From positions 496,001-560,000 of the forward strand of contig CAVTWY010000002.1 of NCBI GenBank assembly GCA_963738575.1: DNA of 64,000 nt, in the 5' to 3' direction. This DNA is from CAVTWY01 sp963738575. GTDB lineage: Bacteria > Pseudomonadota > Gammaproteobacteria > Burkholderiales > Burkholderiaceae_C. Within the stretch, counting starts at the first letter, position 1, and each line of letters opens with the position of its first letter. This document shows, piece by piece, positions 18,241 to 27,387 of this stretch. A model generated the notes under the pieces. That model had not been told where the DNA came from and made no database searches. It saw only the letters and a program-made list of their open reading frames with translations. Both the position numbers and the translations under genes were made by a program.

Positions 18241-19515
18241 ATGGCGCTGATTGAAGTCAAAGTACCCCAACTCTCCGAGTCCGTGGCTGAAGCCACCTTG
18301 TTGCAGTGGAAGAAGCGGCCTGGCGACGCCGTCGCCATCGACGAAATTCTGGTGGAGATCGAAACCGACAAGGTTGTGCTTGAAGTGCCCGCACCATCAG
18401 CCGGCACGATGGCTGCCATCGTCCGCGAAGACGGTGCCACCGTGATGGCGGGCGAGGTCATTGCGCACATCGACAGCGCTGGCAAGGCTGCGGCACCTGC
18501 GCCCGTTGCGCCTGTCACAGCCGCCGCTGCGCCAGTCGCTACCAGCGCCACCGCACCTGCGGGTGGGGCAGCAAGCAAGGGTGACGTCGCCATGCCTGCC
18601 GCCGCCAAGCTCTTGGCTGACAACAAGTTAAGTACCAGCGATGTCGCCGGCAGCGGCAAGGACGGCCGCGTGACCAAAGGCGATGTGCTTGCGGCAGTGG
18701 CGGGCGGTGTACTGCTCAAGCCAACGGCGACAAGTCACGCAGCGGCGCCGGCAGTGGCAACCAAGCCAGCGTTGCCTCAAGTGCATGCACCAGGGTCAGC
18801 CATGAACCTGGGCGATCGACCCGAGCAGCGTGTGCCCATGTCGCGCCTGCGTGCCCGGGTGGCCGAACGTCTGCTGCAATCGCAAGCCACCAATGCGATC
18901 CTCACCACGTTCAACGAAGTGAACATGGCACCTGTGATGGAGATGCGCAAGAAGTTTCAGGAGAAGTTTGAAAAGGAGCACGGCGTCAAGCTTGGTTTCA
19001 TGAGCTTCTTCGTCAAGGCCGCCGTGGCCGCCCTTAAGAAGTACCCGGTGCTCAACGCCTCGGTCGACGGCAATGACATCGTCTACCACGGCTACTTTGA
19101 CATCGGTATCGCTGTCGGTTCACCCCGAGGCTTGGTGGTGCCGATCGTTCGCAACGCCGATCAAATGAGCTTTGCTGACATCGAGAAGAAGATTGCCGAA
19201 TTCGGCAAGAAGGCTGCTGACGGCAAGCTGGGCATTGACGAGCTGACCGGAGGTACGTTCTCGATCTCCAACGGTGGTGTTTTTGGCTCCATGCTGTCAA
19301 CCCCCATCATCAATCCACCGCAGGCGGCCATCCTGGGCGTTCACGCCACCAAGGACCGTGCCGTGGTTGAAAACGGCCAGGTGGTGGTGCGCCCCATCAA
19401 CTACCTTGCCATGTCTTACGACCACCGCATCATTGACGGACGCGAGGCCGTGTTGGGTCTGGTGGCCATGAAGGACGCGCTGGAAGACCCGTCACGCTTG
19501 TTGTTTGACATCTAA
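18241..19515 (+). CDS. odhB: Dihydrolipoyl succinyltransferase, E2 of 2-oxoglutarate dehydrogenase
   Basis: 424 residues (also called sucB). Domains in order: lipoyl domain with K44 in [11 protein letters not shown] as the lipoylated lysine; an Ala/Pro-rich linker (about 82–115); the peripheral subunit-binding domain ([13 protein letters not shown] ... [12 protein letters not shown]); a second flexible linker; and the catalytic acyltransferase domain ending with [13 protein letters not shown], which holds the active-site His and Asp. It forms the core of the complex. It starts 19 bases past the restored sucA stop; lpdA follows after 14 bases, so the three form one operon. Confidence 0.97.
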   Translation: MALIEVKVPQLSESVAEATLLQWKKRPGDAVAIDEILVEIETDKVVLEVPAPSAGTMAAIVREDGATVMAGEVIAHIDSAGKAAAPAPVAPVTAAAAPVATSATAPAGGAASKGDVAMPAAAKLLADNKLSTSDVAGSGKDGRVTKGDVLAAVAGGVLLKPTATSHAAAPAVATKPALPQVHAPGSAMNLGDRPEQRVPMSRLRARVAERLLQSQATNAILTTFNEVNMAPVMEMRKKFQEKFEKEHGVKLGFMSFFVKAAVAALKKYPVLNASVDGNDIVYHGYFDIGIAVGSPRGLVVPIVRNADQMSFADIEKKIAEFGKKAADGKLGIDELTGGTFSISNGGVFGSMLSTPIINPPQAAILGVHATKDRAVVENGQVVVRPINYLAMSYDHRIIDGREAVLGLVAMKDALEDPSRLLFDI

Positions 19516-19529
19516 GGCGAGCTGCACCC

Positions 19530-20948
19530 ATGAGCAAGAACTTTGACGTGGTTGTGATCGGTGCGGGCCCTGGAGGCTACATCGCCGCCATCCGGGCAGC
19601 GCAGTTGGGCATGACGGTGGCCTGCATCGATGAGTGGAAGAACGACGCTGGCGGGCCTGCGCCAGGGGGCACCTGCACCAATGTTGGCTGCATTCCAAGC
19701 AAGGCGCTGCTCCAATCAAGCGAGCACTTTGAGCACGCAAACAAGCACTTTGCTGAGCATGGCATCGGCGTCAAGGGCTTGTCCATCGACGTGGCCAAAA
19801 TGATTGATCGCAAGGCCTTGGTTGTGAAGCAGAACAACGACGGCATCTTGTATTTATTCAAGAAGAACAAGGTCACTTTCTTTCATGGGCGCGGCACGAT
19901 GATCAAGGCCGCTGCATCAGGCCATGAAATCAAAGTAGGCGACGAGCTCTTGGTCGGCAAGCATGTCGTGATTGCCACAGGGTCTCGGGCGCGCGCCTTG
20001 CCTGACGTGCCCTTTGACGAAGATCGTGTGCTGAGCAACGACGGCGCGCTGCGCCTGGCCTCGGCACCCAAGTCGCTGGGCTTGATTGGGTCGGGGGTGA
20101 TTGGCTTGGAGATGGGTTCGGTTTGGCGCCGTGTGGGCGCCGACGTCACCGTCTTGGAGGCGATGCCAACTTTCATGCCCGCTGTCGACCAGCAGATCGC
20201 CAAAGAAGCGCACAAGGCATTCGCCAAACAAGGCTTGAAGATTGAGCTGGGCATCAAGGTGGGTGCTGTCAAGGTGGGCAAGTCGGGCGTCAAGGTGAGC
20301 TACACCAGCGCGTCAGGCGATGCCAAGGTCTTGGACGTTGAGCGATTGGTGATTTCGATTGGCCGCGTGCCCAACACCGAGGGCCTGGGCGCCGATGCCG
20401 TGGGCCTCAAGCTTGACGAGCGCGGTGCCATCGTGGTCGATGCTGACTGCAAAACCAACCTGCCTCAAGTGTGGGCTGTGGGTGACGTGGTTCGTGGGCC
20501 CATGTTGGCACACAAAGCTGAAGAAGAAGGCGTGGCCGTGGCGGAACGCATGGCGGGTCAGCACGGGCACGTCGACTTCAACCTGGTACCTTGGGTGATC
20601 TACACCAGCCCTGAGATCGCGTGGGTTGGGCAAACCGAAGAGCAATTGAAGACGTCGGGCCGGGCCTACAAGAGTGGGTCGTTTCCCTTCCTGGCCAATG
20701 GCCGCGCCCGTGCGCTGGGCGACACGACCGGGTTGGTGAAGATGCTCGCCGACGCAAAAACAGACGAAATTCTTGGCGTTCACATCGTGGGCCCCCAAGC
20801 GTCTGAATTGATTGCCGAGGCTTGCGTTGCCATGGCCTTCAAAGCCAGCAGCGAAGACCTGGCCCGCATCTGCCATGCGCATCCCAGTTTGAGCGAATCG
20901 ACCAAAGAGGCCGCCTTGGCCGTGGACAAGCGCGCGCTCAACTTCTGA
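19530..20948 (+). CDS. lpdA: Dihydrolipoamide dehydrogenase (E3)
   Basis: 472 residues, full length. FAD-binding GAGPGGY at 11–17, redox disulfide C49/C54 in GGTCTNVGCIPSK, NAD-binding GSGVIGLEMGS in the middle, and the C-terminal active-site pair H451/E456 in HPSLSE. It reoxidises the dihydrolipoyl groups of OdhB with NAD+. Third gene of sucA-odhB-lpdA; zapE begins 7 bases after its stop. Confidence 0.97.
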   Translation: MSKNFDVVVIGAGPGGYIAAIRAAQLGMTVACIDEWKNDAGGPAPGGTCTNVGCIPSKALLQSSEHFEHANKHFAEHGIGVKGLSIDVAKMIDRKALVVKQNNDGILYLFKKNKVTFFHGRGTMIKAAASGHEIKVGDELLVGKHVVIATGSRARALPDVPFDEDRVLSNDGALRLASAPKSLGLIGSGVIGLEMGSVWRRVGADVTVLEAMPTFMPAVDQQIAKEAHKAFAKQGLKIELGIKVGAVKVGKSGVKVSYTSASGDAKVLDVERLVISIGRVPNTEGLGADAVGLKLDERGAIVVDADCKTNLPQVWAVGDVVRGPMLAHKAEEEGVAVAERMAGQHGHVDFNLVPWVIYTSPEIAWVGQTEEQLKTSGRAYKSGSFPFLANGRARALGDTTGLVKMLADAKTDEILGVHIVGPQASELIAEACVAMAFKASSEDLARICHAHPSLSESTKEAALAVDKRALNF

Positions 20949-20955
20949 CGCGATC

Positions 20956-22062
20956 ATGTCCATGAGCGCGGTTCGCGAGCTCTACGCTAAGGTCTTGGCA
21001 GCTCGTGGCTACACCAGCGATGCGGCGCAGTTGCGTGCGGTAGATGCACTGGAGCGGTGCGAAAGGGAGTGGACTGACTACAAGTCGCAGCGCTCCAACG
21101 CCATCACCAAACTGCTGCGCAAGCCACCGCTGCCCAAAGGGGTGTACATGCACGGCGGCGTGGGGCGCGGCAAGAGCTTCTTGATGGATATTTTTTACCA
21201 GGTGGTGCCAGTCAAACGCAAAACACGCCTGCATTTTCATGAGTTCATGCGCGAAGTGCATCGCGAGCTGCACGAGCTTCGGGGCACTGCAGACCCCCTG
21301 GACACCTTGGCGGCCAACATGGCCAAGCGGTTTCGGTTGATTTGCTTCGACGAGTTTCACGTGGCCGACGTCACCGACGCCATGATCTTGCATCGGTTGC
21401 TCGAAGGCTTGAGTGCGCACCGCGTGTCAATCATTGCGACGAGCAACTTCCATCCCGACAAGCTGTACCCCAACGGCCTGCATCGCGATCGAATCCTGCC
21501 CGCCATCGCGCTGCTCAAGCGCGACATGGAGATTGTTGGTGTCGACAACGGCACTGACTACCGGCAGATGACGTTGGAGCGGGTCAAGGCCTATCACCAT
21601 CCCCATGGACCCGAAGCCGAGGCTGCCCTTGCGCTGGCCTTTGATCAATTGGCCGAGTCGCGTGATGAAGACCCTGTCTTGCACATTGAGCAGCGTGAAA
21701 TCAGGGCGCATCGCAAAGCGGGCAGCGTGGTTTGGTTTGATTTCAAAACTTTGTGTGGTGGGCCGCGCTCGCAGAACGACTACCTCGAGATTGCCAACCA
21801 GTTCCACACCGTGATCTTGTCTGACGTGCCGCACATGCCGCCGCGCATGGCCAGCGAGGCGCGGCGCTTTACATGGTTGGTTGATGTGCTCTACGACCGA
21901 CGTGTCAAACTCGTGATGTCAGCAGCAACGCAACCCGAGGCGCTGTACACAGAAGGCCCGTTGGTGCATGAGTTTCCGCGCACTGTGTCCCGTTTGGCAG
22001 AGATGCAAACGGCGGCTTACCTAACCTTGGCGCGGCGAGAGGTCGACACGTCATTGACGTGA
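20956..22062 (+). CDS. zapE: Cell division protein ZapE (AFG1-like ATPase)
   Basis: 368 residues. P-loop GGVGRGKSF with K73, Walker B LICFDEFHVAD, and the LATSNFHPDKLYPNGL-like segment IIATSNFHPDKLYPNGL of AFG1/ZapE ATPases. In E. coli ZapE associates with the Z-ring under some growth conditions; mitochondrial relatives help respiratory-chain protein turnover. It lies 7 bases after lpdA, a linkage usual in this order, so it is likely cotranscribed with the 2-oxoglutarate dehydrogenase genes. Converges with the phosphatase gene downstream. Confidence 0.93.
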   Translation: MSMSAVRELYAKVLAARGYTSDAAQLRAVDALERCEREWTDYKSQRSNAITKLLRKPPLPKGVYMHGGVGRGKSFLMDIFYQVVPVKRKTRLHFHEFMREVHRELHELRGTADPLDTLAANMAKRFRLICFDEFHVADVTDAMILHRLLEGLSAHRVSIIATSNFHPDKLYPNGLHRDRILPAIALLKRDMEIVGVDNGTDYRQMTLERVKAYHHPHGPEAEAALALAFDQLAESRDEDPVLHIEQREIRAHRKAGSVVWFDFKTLCGGPRSQNDYLEIANQFHTVILSDVPHMPPRMASEARRFTWLVDVLYDRRVKLVMSAATQPEALYTEGPLVHEFPRTVSRLAEMQTAAYLTLARREVDTSLT

Positions 22063-22102
22063 GACTGACAGCGATCATGACCGTGCACGCCGACCCAAGG
22101 CA

Positions 22103-22906
22103 CTAACGACTGCGCAGTGGCATCGGCCCCGTGTCTTGCGTGCCCAGCGACTCCACCCGCACCAGCGCCAATGAGATGTTGTCACCACCACCGCGTGCGC
22201 GCTGGCGTGCCTTGGCGACCAACATCTCGCTGGCGTCCCGCGGGGTGAGTGAGTGAACAATGGCCCCCAGCTCTTTGGGGGTGAAGTAATGCCAAAGACC
22301 GTCGGAGCAGGCCAGCATCGTGTCACCGACCGCCAATGACCCCAAATTGATCACCGACAAAGGAGGGTCTTGGCTGGTGCCCAAACAGCCCGTCAGCAGG
22401 TTCGACTGAGGGTGGGTGTTGGCTTCTTCTTCGCGAATGCGGCCTTCATCAACCATGCGCTGCACAAGCGAATGATCGAACGTGCGCTGCACCAACTCAG
22501 CGCCTCGGAATTGGTAGATGCGCGAATCACCCGCATGCGCCATGCAGCAGTGACGATCAGGGCCAACCATGAACGCCGCAATCGTGCTGTGGGGTTCTTC
22601 TTCCGCCGTCATCGCAGTGAGCCTGATCATTTGGTGTGACTCAATGACCAATTGCTTGAGCAGTGCTTCGGCGTCTTCGGTGGCTGGCGCAAAGGGTTGG
22701 TAGAGCTGTTTGGCCACCATGATCACTTGGTCGGCAGCCTTGCGTCCACCACTTTTGCCTCCCATCCCGTCGGCCAAGACAGCCAAGGCACACCCGGGCG
22801 TGCGATCGTGGGCAATGAACTCGACTTGATCTTGTTGGTATGGGCGGTCTCCCCGGTGCATGCCGGTCGCGGCAGACAGTCGGTATCCAGGTGCTGGGGT
22901 GGCCAT
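22103..22906 (-). CDS. PP2C-family Ser/Thr protein phosphatase
   Basis: 267 residues from the ATG at 22906. PP2C motifs are all visible: R-G-x-R-x-x-Q-Q-D (RGDRPYQQD), ADGMGG with metal ligand D46, GDSRIY, ACSDGLW, and GGDNIS at the C-terminus. A Mg/Mn-dependent cytoplasmic phosphatase that reverses Hanks-type kinase action; no kinase gene is in the window. The start has no Shine-Dalgarno sequence, but TATATT lies 6 bases upstream on the minus strand, which would place transcription start at or next to the ATG (possible leaderless message). Divergent from ydcH. Confidence 0.92.
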   Translation of the reverse strand: MATPAPGYRLSAATGMHRGDRPYQQDQVEFIAHDRTPGCALAVLADGMGGKSGGRKAADQVIMVAKQLYQPFAPATEDAEALLKQLVIESHQMIRLTAMTAEEEPHSTIAAFMVGPDRHCCMAHAGDSRIYQFRGAELVQRTFDHSLVQRMVDEGRIREEEANTHPQSNLLTGCLGTSQDPPLSVINLGSLAVGDTMLACSDGLWHYFTPKELGAIVHSLTPRDASEMLVAKARQRARGGGDNISLALVRVESLGTQDTGPMPLRSR

Positions 22907-23015
22907 GGGAGGAATATAACGGGCTGCGTTGCTTGTATCGTGGGCACGTTGCGACAAAACGTTTGCGTTGCAGAACCACAAGTGGTCGGCTCAGACAACT
23001 TAAACTCGCCCTTCG

Positions 23016-23222
23016 ATGGAATTCAACATGCACTCTCCGCTGCGCCGCTTGATCGAGCTGCGCATGGAGCATGCCGACTTGAACGGACTGATCGATCTGC
23101 AGGGACATGATGCGGCGCCCGTGGATGATCTGCTGCTTCGACGCATGAAAAAAAGACGTTTGGTGTTGCGCGACCTGATTGCGCGCCTCGAGCTGCGCTT
23201 TGACCCACCGGAGCCGGCTTGA
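23016..23222 (+). CDS. YdcH-like DUF465 family small protein
   Basis: 68 residues, strongly helical and charged, matching the SlyX/YdcH-type short coiled-coil pattern (LRRLIELRMEHADLNGLIDL ... LRRMKKRRLVLRDLIARLE). Function of the family is not established. The ATG at 23016 could also be the internal ATG at 23031. Its stop overlaps the next start (TTGA), so it is probably translationally coupled with the helicase gene. Confidence 0.75.
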   Translation: MEFNMHSPLRRLIELRMEHADLNGLIDLQGHDAAPVDDLLLRRMKKRRLVLRDLIARLELRFDPPEPA

Positions 23223-25276
23223 TCGGCGGCAGGCCGCTCTCGGGGCCAGAGTCGCCCCCCGAAGTCGCCGACTTCGCCACAGACACTGAGGCCATGGATC
23301 GCGCTTTCGGGTCGCACGACTTCCTGGGCGCTGTGACCGCTGCGTTGGATCCGCAAAGTGCCTTGGCTGGCGGGCACGGCGACTTTCGCAAGCGGGAGGC
23401 GCAAATTGCCATGGCCAAAGCAGTGGCTCAGGCGATCGAAACGCGCGGTGCGTTGGTGGTCGAGGCGGGCACGGGCGTTGGCAAGACCTTCGCCTACTTG
23501 GTGCCTGTCTTGTTGTCTGGGCGCCGTGCTTTGATCAGCACTGCGACCAAAAGCTTGCAAGACCAGCTCTACGGCCGAGACCTTCCACGTGTGCGCGAGG
23601 CGTTGGGTCTGCCGCTGCGCACGGCGCTTTTGAAGGGGCGTGAGAGCTACCTGTGTTTGCATCGCATGAAACAGGCGCGGCAAGACATCGACTCGCCCGC
23701 AACCACTTCGATTCGAACACTCGCAAGGGTCGAGCGTTGGTCGCACACGACTTCAACGGGTGATCTCAGCGAGGTGGAGGGGCTTGAGGAGCGCTCGCCA
23801 TTGTTGCCACAGATCACTTCCACGCGCGACAATTGCCTGGGCGCTCAGTGCAGTGACTTTCAGCAGTGCCATGTGGTGCGCGCGCGGCGCGACGCCATGG
23901 CTGCCGACATCGTCGTGGTGAATCACCACCTGTTTTTTGCCGACGTCACGCTGCGCGATACCGGCGTTGCCGAGCTGCTTCCCACGGTGGACATCGCCGT
24001 CTTCGACGAAGCCCACCAACTGGTCGATACGGGGGTGCAATTTTTGGGTTTGACGTTGTCCAGTGCCCAGGCACTTGACTTGGCGCGCGATTTGCTCGCG
24101 GCGGGACTAGCCCATGCGCGAGGGTTGGCGCCGTGGCCAGACGTGGTGCAAGGCATCGACCGCGCTGCGCGCCATTTGCGCTTGGCGTTTGGGGACCGTA
24201 CCAGCAGTCGATCGCGTTGGCCTGGTGAAAGCGACGCGCCAGCGTTCTTCGTTGCTTTGCATGACCTTGCGCAGAGTTGCCAACTCGCGTGCACGACGCT
24301 TTCAACGTTCAATGAAACTGACCCGGTTTTTTCTTTGCTTGCGGCCCGCACCAAAGAGTTCGAGCGACGAGCGCAACATCTGCTTGAGCCTGCAGCAGCT
24401 GCGCGCGTGCGTTGGGTTGACGTGACGGCACATCACGTGCGGCTGATCGAAACCCCGCTGGACATCGCGGCCGCTTTGACACTGCAACGCGAACGCGCCC
24501 TCAAAACGTGGGTTTTCACCTCGGCCACACTGGGTGAGGACGAAAAATTAACGTGGTTCACCGAGCCGACGGGCTTGCACGATGCGCAAACGCTAAAGCT
24601 GGGCAGCCCCTACGACCATGCCGAACACGCTCGGCTGTGGGTTTGTGGTGATGCGCCCAAGCCCGATGATCCCGGTCATGCGGGGTACGTTGCCAGCGTG
24701 GCCGCCCGCTGCGCGAATGCCTTGCGTGGGCGAACCATAGTTTTAACGACCACGCTAAGGGCACTTTCTCGCATCACGGAAGCATTGCGTGTCGAGTTGC
24801 AAACGGGGCTTTCGGGCTTGCAAGTGGTGATGCAAGGGGAGCAGCCCAAGCGTGTGTTGCTGGACCGCCTGCGCGATCAACCGGGCACGGTGCTGGTGGC
24901 GTCTCAAAGCTTCTGGGAGGGCATCGATGTGCCGGGTGATGCGCTTCAGTGCGTGATCATCGACAAACTACCCTTTCCACCCCCCAATGACCCCCTGATC
25001 GAGGCACGCGCCAAGCAGATCGAGGAGGGTGGTGGCAGTGCTTTTAATGCGTGTTTTGTGGCCGAGGCCGCCATGGCACTGAAGCAGGGCGCTGGTCGGT
25101 TGATTCGCAGTGAGACGGATCGCGGCTTGTTGGTGATTTGTGACCCGCGGATGGCTCGCATGCCCTACGGTAAACGGCTTCAGCGTGCGCTGCCGCCCAT
25201 GACACGGGTTGAGGGCTGGGCGGAGGCACAAGAATGGCTTTTGAACATCGCACCGGCGCGTCAGTCGGCGTGGTAG
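23219..25276 (+). CDS. ATP-dependent DNA helicase, DinG/YoaA (XPD-like) family
   Basis: 685 residues from a TTG start that overlaps the previous stop and has GGAG about 6 bases upstream; an ATG at 23294 is the alternative and lies nearer to where homology begins. Walker A AGTGVGKT (K89), four iron-sulfur cysteines C146, C206, C211 and C217 of the XPD-type [4Fe-4S] domain, DEAH box at 263–266, and helicase motif VI region QGAGRLIRSETDRG. These superfamily 2 enzymes unwind 5'-to-3' and resolve R-loops, forks and damage structures. YoaA and DinG cannot be separated with certainty here; the cysteine set fits both. Confidence 0.9.
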   Translation: MIGGRPLSGPESPPEVADFATDTEAMDRAFGSHDFLGAVTAALDPQSALAGGHGDFRKREAQIAMAKAVAQAIETRGALVVEAGTGVGKTFAYLVPVLLSGRRALISTATKSLQDQLYGRDLPRVREALGLPLRTALLKGRESYLCLHRMKQARQDIDSPATTSIRTLARVERWSHTTSTGDLSEVEGLEERSPLLPQITSTRDNCLGAQCSDFQQCHVVRARRDAMAADIVVVNHHLFFADVTLRDTGVAELLPTVDIAVFDEAHQLVDTGVQFLGLTLSSAQALDLARDLLAAGLAHARGLAPWPDVVQGIDRAARHLRLAFGDRTSSRSRWPGESDAPAFFVALHDLAQSCQLACTTLSTFNETDPVFSLLAARTKEFERRAQHLLEPAAAARVRWVDVTAHHVRLIETPLDIAAALTLQRERALKTWVFTSATLGEDEKLTWFTEPTGLHDAQTLKLGSPYDHAEHARLWVCGDAPKPDDPGHAGYVASVAARCANALRGRTIVLTTTLRALSRITEALRVELQTGLSGLQVVMQGEQPKRVLLDRLRDQPGTVLVASQSFWEGIDVPGDALQCVIIDKLPFPPPNDPLIEARAKQIEEGGGSAFNACFVAEAAMALKQGAGRLIRSETDRGLLVICDPRMARMPYGKRLQRALPPMTRVEGWAEAQEWLLNIAPARQSAW

Positions 25277-25280
25277 CGAC

Positions 25281-26096
25281 TTACCAAAATTGCCACCATG
25301 CTCGTTGCCGCGCACGAAGCCCGTCAGCGAGGTAAAGACTGGTCGGAAAGTTTTGCGTCATCACGCGCTTGGTGTCGTCGCGGAGTTGCTCCAGTCCCAA
25401 CTTGTCGTAGCTGAGCATGAGCAGGTACAAGGCTTCTTCGGCTGCTGGCACCCGAGGGTACTCGGCCACTGCAAATTGCGCCCGATTGGCCGCAGCAAGG
25501 TAAGCGCCGCGGTTGAAGTAATAGCGGGCGACGTGAACTTCGTACTCGCCCAGCGAGTTGACGATGTAATCCATCCGCACCCGTGAGTCCACAGCGTACT
25601 TGCTGTCAGGAAACTGCTCGATGAGCTGCTTGAAAGCCTGGTATGCGTCGCGCGCAGCTTGGTTGTCGCGCTCGCTCAGGTCCTGATTGGCGACGTTGCC
25701 CAAGAAACCCCGGTCGTCGTTGAAATTGATCACGCCGCGCAGGTACATCGCGTAGTCAAGCACTGGGCTGGACGGGTTGAGCTTGATGAATCGGTCAATC
25801 GTCGTGACGGCCAGCGCTCGCTCGCGGGTGCGGTGGTAAAGGTACGCCAACTCAAGTTGCGACTGCTGGGCAAGCAGTGTGCCCGCTGCGCGACCTTCCA
25901 GTCGCTCGTAGAGCTTGATGGCTTTGTCAAAGCCGCCCGCATCAGCTTCTTGCTTGGCCTCTTTATACAATGCCTCGACTGAAGCTGCCGTGTTGGGCTC
26001 TTCTTTGGGGGTTGAGCTGCACGCAGCGAGCGCGATCACGGCCACCCATGCGCATGCCGACAACAGCCGGACGGAAGTAGAAACAACGATGCTCAT
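25281..26096 (-). CDS. bamD: Outer membrane assembly lipoprotein BamD
   Basis: 271 residues from the ATG at 26096. A signal peptide ends in the lipobox LAAC, with C26 the lipidated cysteine. TPR repeats follow (ASVEALYKEAKQEADAG, YPDS-like FPDSKYAVDSRVRM, YYFNRGAYLAAANRA). BamD is the essential lipoprotein of the BAM complex that folds beta-barrel proteins; bamB of the same complex is at 37484. The open frame extends far upstream across rluD on the other strand, but the lipobox fixes the start region. An ATG six codons earlier (26114) is possible. Divergent from rluD, the normal arrangement. Confidence 0.95.
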   Translation of the reverse strand: MSIVVSTSVRLLSACAWVAVIALAACSSTPKEEPNTAASVEALYKEAKQEADAGGFDKAIKLYERLEGRAAGTLLAQQSQLELAYLYHRTRERALAVTTIDRFIKLNPSSPVLDYAMYLRGVINFNDDRGFLGNVANQDLSERDNQAARDAYQAFKQLIEQFPDSKYAVDSRVRMDYIVNSLGEYEVHVARYYFNRGAYLAAANRAQFAVAEYPRVPAAEEALYLLMLSYDKLGLEQLRDDTKRVMTQNFPTSLYLADGLRARQRAWWQFW

Positions 26097-26180
26097 GCTT
26101 GATGGGGGTGACATGCACGAAGCTGCCACGCAGTCGAACGATGACTTGATTATAGGGACGCACGGCCCCTTGCGCAGCCG

Positions 26181-27137
26181 ATGATCGCCGAACCCATGAT
26201 GGGGGGTACGGGTTTGCCAGACGAGGACAGCGATGCGCCTCGTCGTGACTGGATGGCCCCGGCCGACGCGCATGGCGTGCGATTGGACAAGGTGTTGGCA
26301 GCGGCGATTCCCGAGTATTCGCGTAACCATCTTCAGGCGCTGATGCTGCTGGGCCACGTTCAGTTGGATGGTGTCGCTGTCGACACGCCATCGCGCAAGG
26401 TGCGGGCTGGACAGCGCATTGCCATTGAATTGGTCCCCACTGCGCAAAGCCAGTCCTTTCGGGCTGAAGCGATACCGCTGGTTGTGGTGTACGAAGACGA
26501 GCATTTGATGGTGTTGAACAAGTCTGTGGGGATGGTTGTCCATCCGGCAGCGGGCAACTGGTCGGGAACGCTGCTCAATGCGGTGTTGGCGCATCACCCG
26601 GGTGCGTACGAGTTGCCCCGCGCCGGCATCGTGCATCGCCTGGACAAAGACACCTCCGGTCTGATGGTGGTGGCCAAGACTTTGTTGAGCATGACGGCCC
26701 TGGTTCGTGCACTTGCAGCCCGTGAGGTGTCGCGTGAATACCTGGCCATTGCGCACGGCGTGCCCAATCAGCGCCAATTCACCGTTGATGCGCCGCTGGG
26801 GCGTGACTTGGCGACCCGCGTCAAAATGGCGGTGCGCCCTGACGGCAAAGCCGCGCGCACCGACGTCTCCGTTTTGGCTGTCCAAAGTAGCCATTGCGCC
26901 TTGCGCTGCAAGCTCCACACGGGCCGCACGCACCAAATCCGGGTTCACCTGGCGTCGCAAGGGCTGCCTTTGGTGGGCGACTCACTTTACGGTGGCAGGG
27001 TGGCCTTGGGCATGCAGCGGCAAGCGCTGCACGCAGCCACACTGGGGTTTGCGCACCCTTCTACAGGGTGCGCCATGCGTTTGTCAGCGCCCGCACCGAG
27101 CGACTTTGCGCAGGCTTGGGCACCATTTTCGGTCTGA
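26181..27137 (+). CDS. rluD: 23S rRNA pseudouridine synthase RluD
   Basis: 318 residues. An N-terminal S4 RNA-binding domain (GVRLDKVLAAAIPEYSRN) precedes the RluA-type catalytic domain with the motif HRLDKDTSGL, in which D155 is the catalytic aspartate. RluD makes the pseudouridines of helix 69 (U1911, U1915, U1917 in E. coli numbering). Divergent from bamD with an 84-bp spacer. In many relatives pgeF (YfiH, polyphenol oxidase) follows directly; here it does not. Confidence 0.93.
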   Translation: MIAEPMMGGTGLPDEDSDAPRRDWMAPADAHGVRLDKVLAAAIPEYSRNHLQALMLLGHVQLDGVAVDTPSRKVRAGQRIAIELVPTAQSQSFRAEAIPLVVVYEDEHLMVLNKSVGMVVHPAAGNWSGTLLNAVLAHHPGAYELPRAGIVHRLDKDTSGLMVVAKTLLSMTALVRALAAREVSREYLAIAHGVPNQRQFTVDAPLGRDLATRVKMAVRPDGKAARTDVSVLAVQSSHCALRCKLHTGRTHQIRVHLASQGLPLVGDSLYGGRVALGMQRQALHAATLGFAHPSTGCAMRLSAPAPSDFAQAWAPFSV

Positions 27138-27161
27138 GGGGGCCGCAGGGCCAGCGCGCGC

Positions 27162-27167
27162 TACAAT
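27162..27167 (+). promoter_or_regulatory. -10 box (TACAAT) after rluD
   Basis: TACAAT within GCTACAATCG, the same ten bases found before ndk at 30463–30472. No good -35 can be seen. It would start a transcript about 27174 with a 210-nt leader to scpB. Confidence 0.4.
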
Positions 27168-27173
27168 CGCGGT

Positions 27174-27340
27174 CGAACTGAAACGAATGACCAGCCGGCG
27201 ACCCAAGTTGGCCAGGTTGCCAAAGCCCTGAGGCCCAGCACCGTTCAGAATTTTTACCGAAGCGTCAACCGGCGCTCCGATGAGCAGGCGAGAAAACCAA
27301 GTCTCGCCTCACGCGTCAACGTTTTTTGGTAAACGTTTTT
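27174..27340 (+). ncRNA. Candidate small RNA or attenuated leader upstream of scpB
   Basis: A putative transcript from the TACAAT box would end at two hairpins: AGGCGAGA / TCTCGCCT (27286–27309, 8 bp, loop AAACCAAG... 8 nt) and AACGTTT / AAACGTT (27318–27337, 7 bp) followed by TTT. The second looks like an intrinsic terminator. Inside, TTGGC/GCCAA forms a further stem. No protein-coding frame of note lies here. It resembles no RNA family I can name; it could simply be the terminator region of rluD plus the scpB leader. Confidence 0.3.
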
Positions 27341-27387
27341 CGCACCCACCGTTGCATGCGCCATCAAAGGCGCCGTGAGCTTACGAG

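Noticed and set aside
25281..26960. Extension of bamD upstream to 559 residues
   Set aside because: The extension covers rluD on the other strand; the lipobox shows that BamD starts near 26096.
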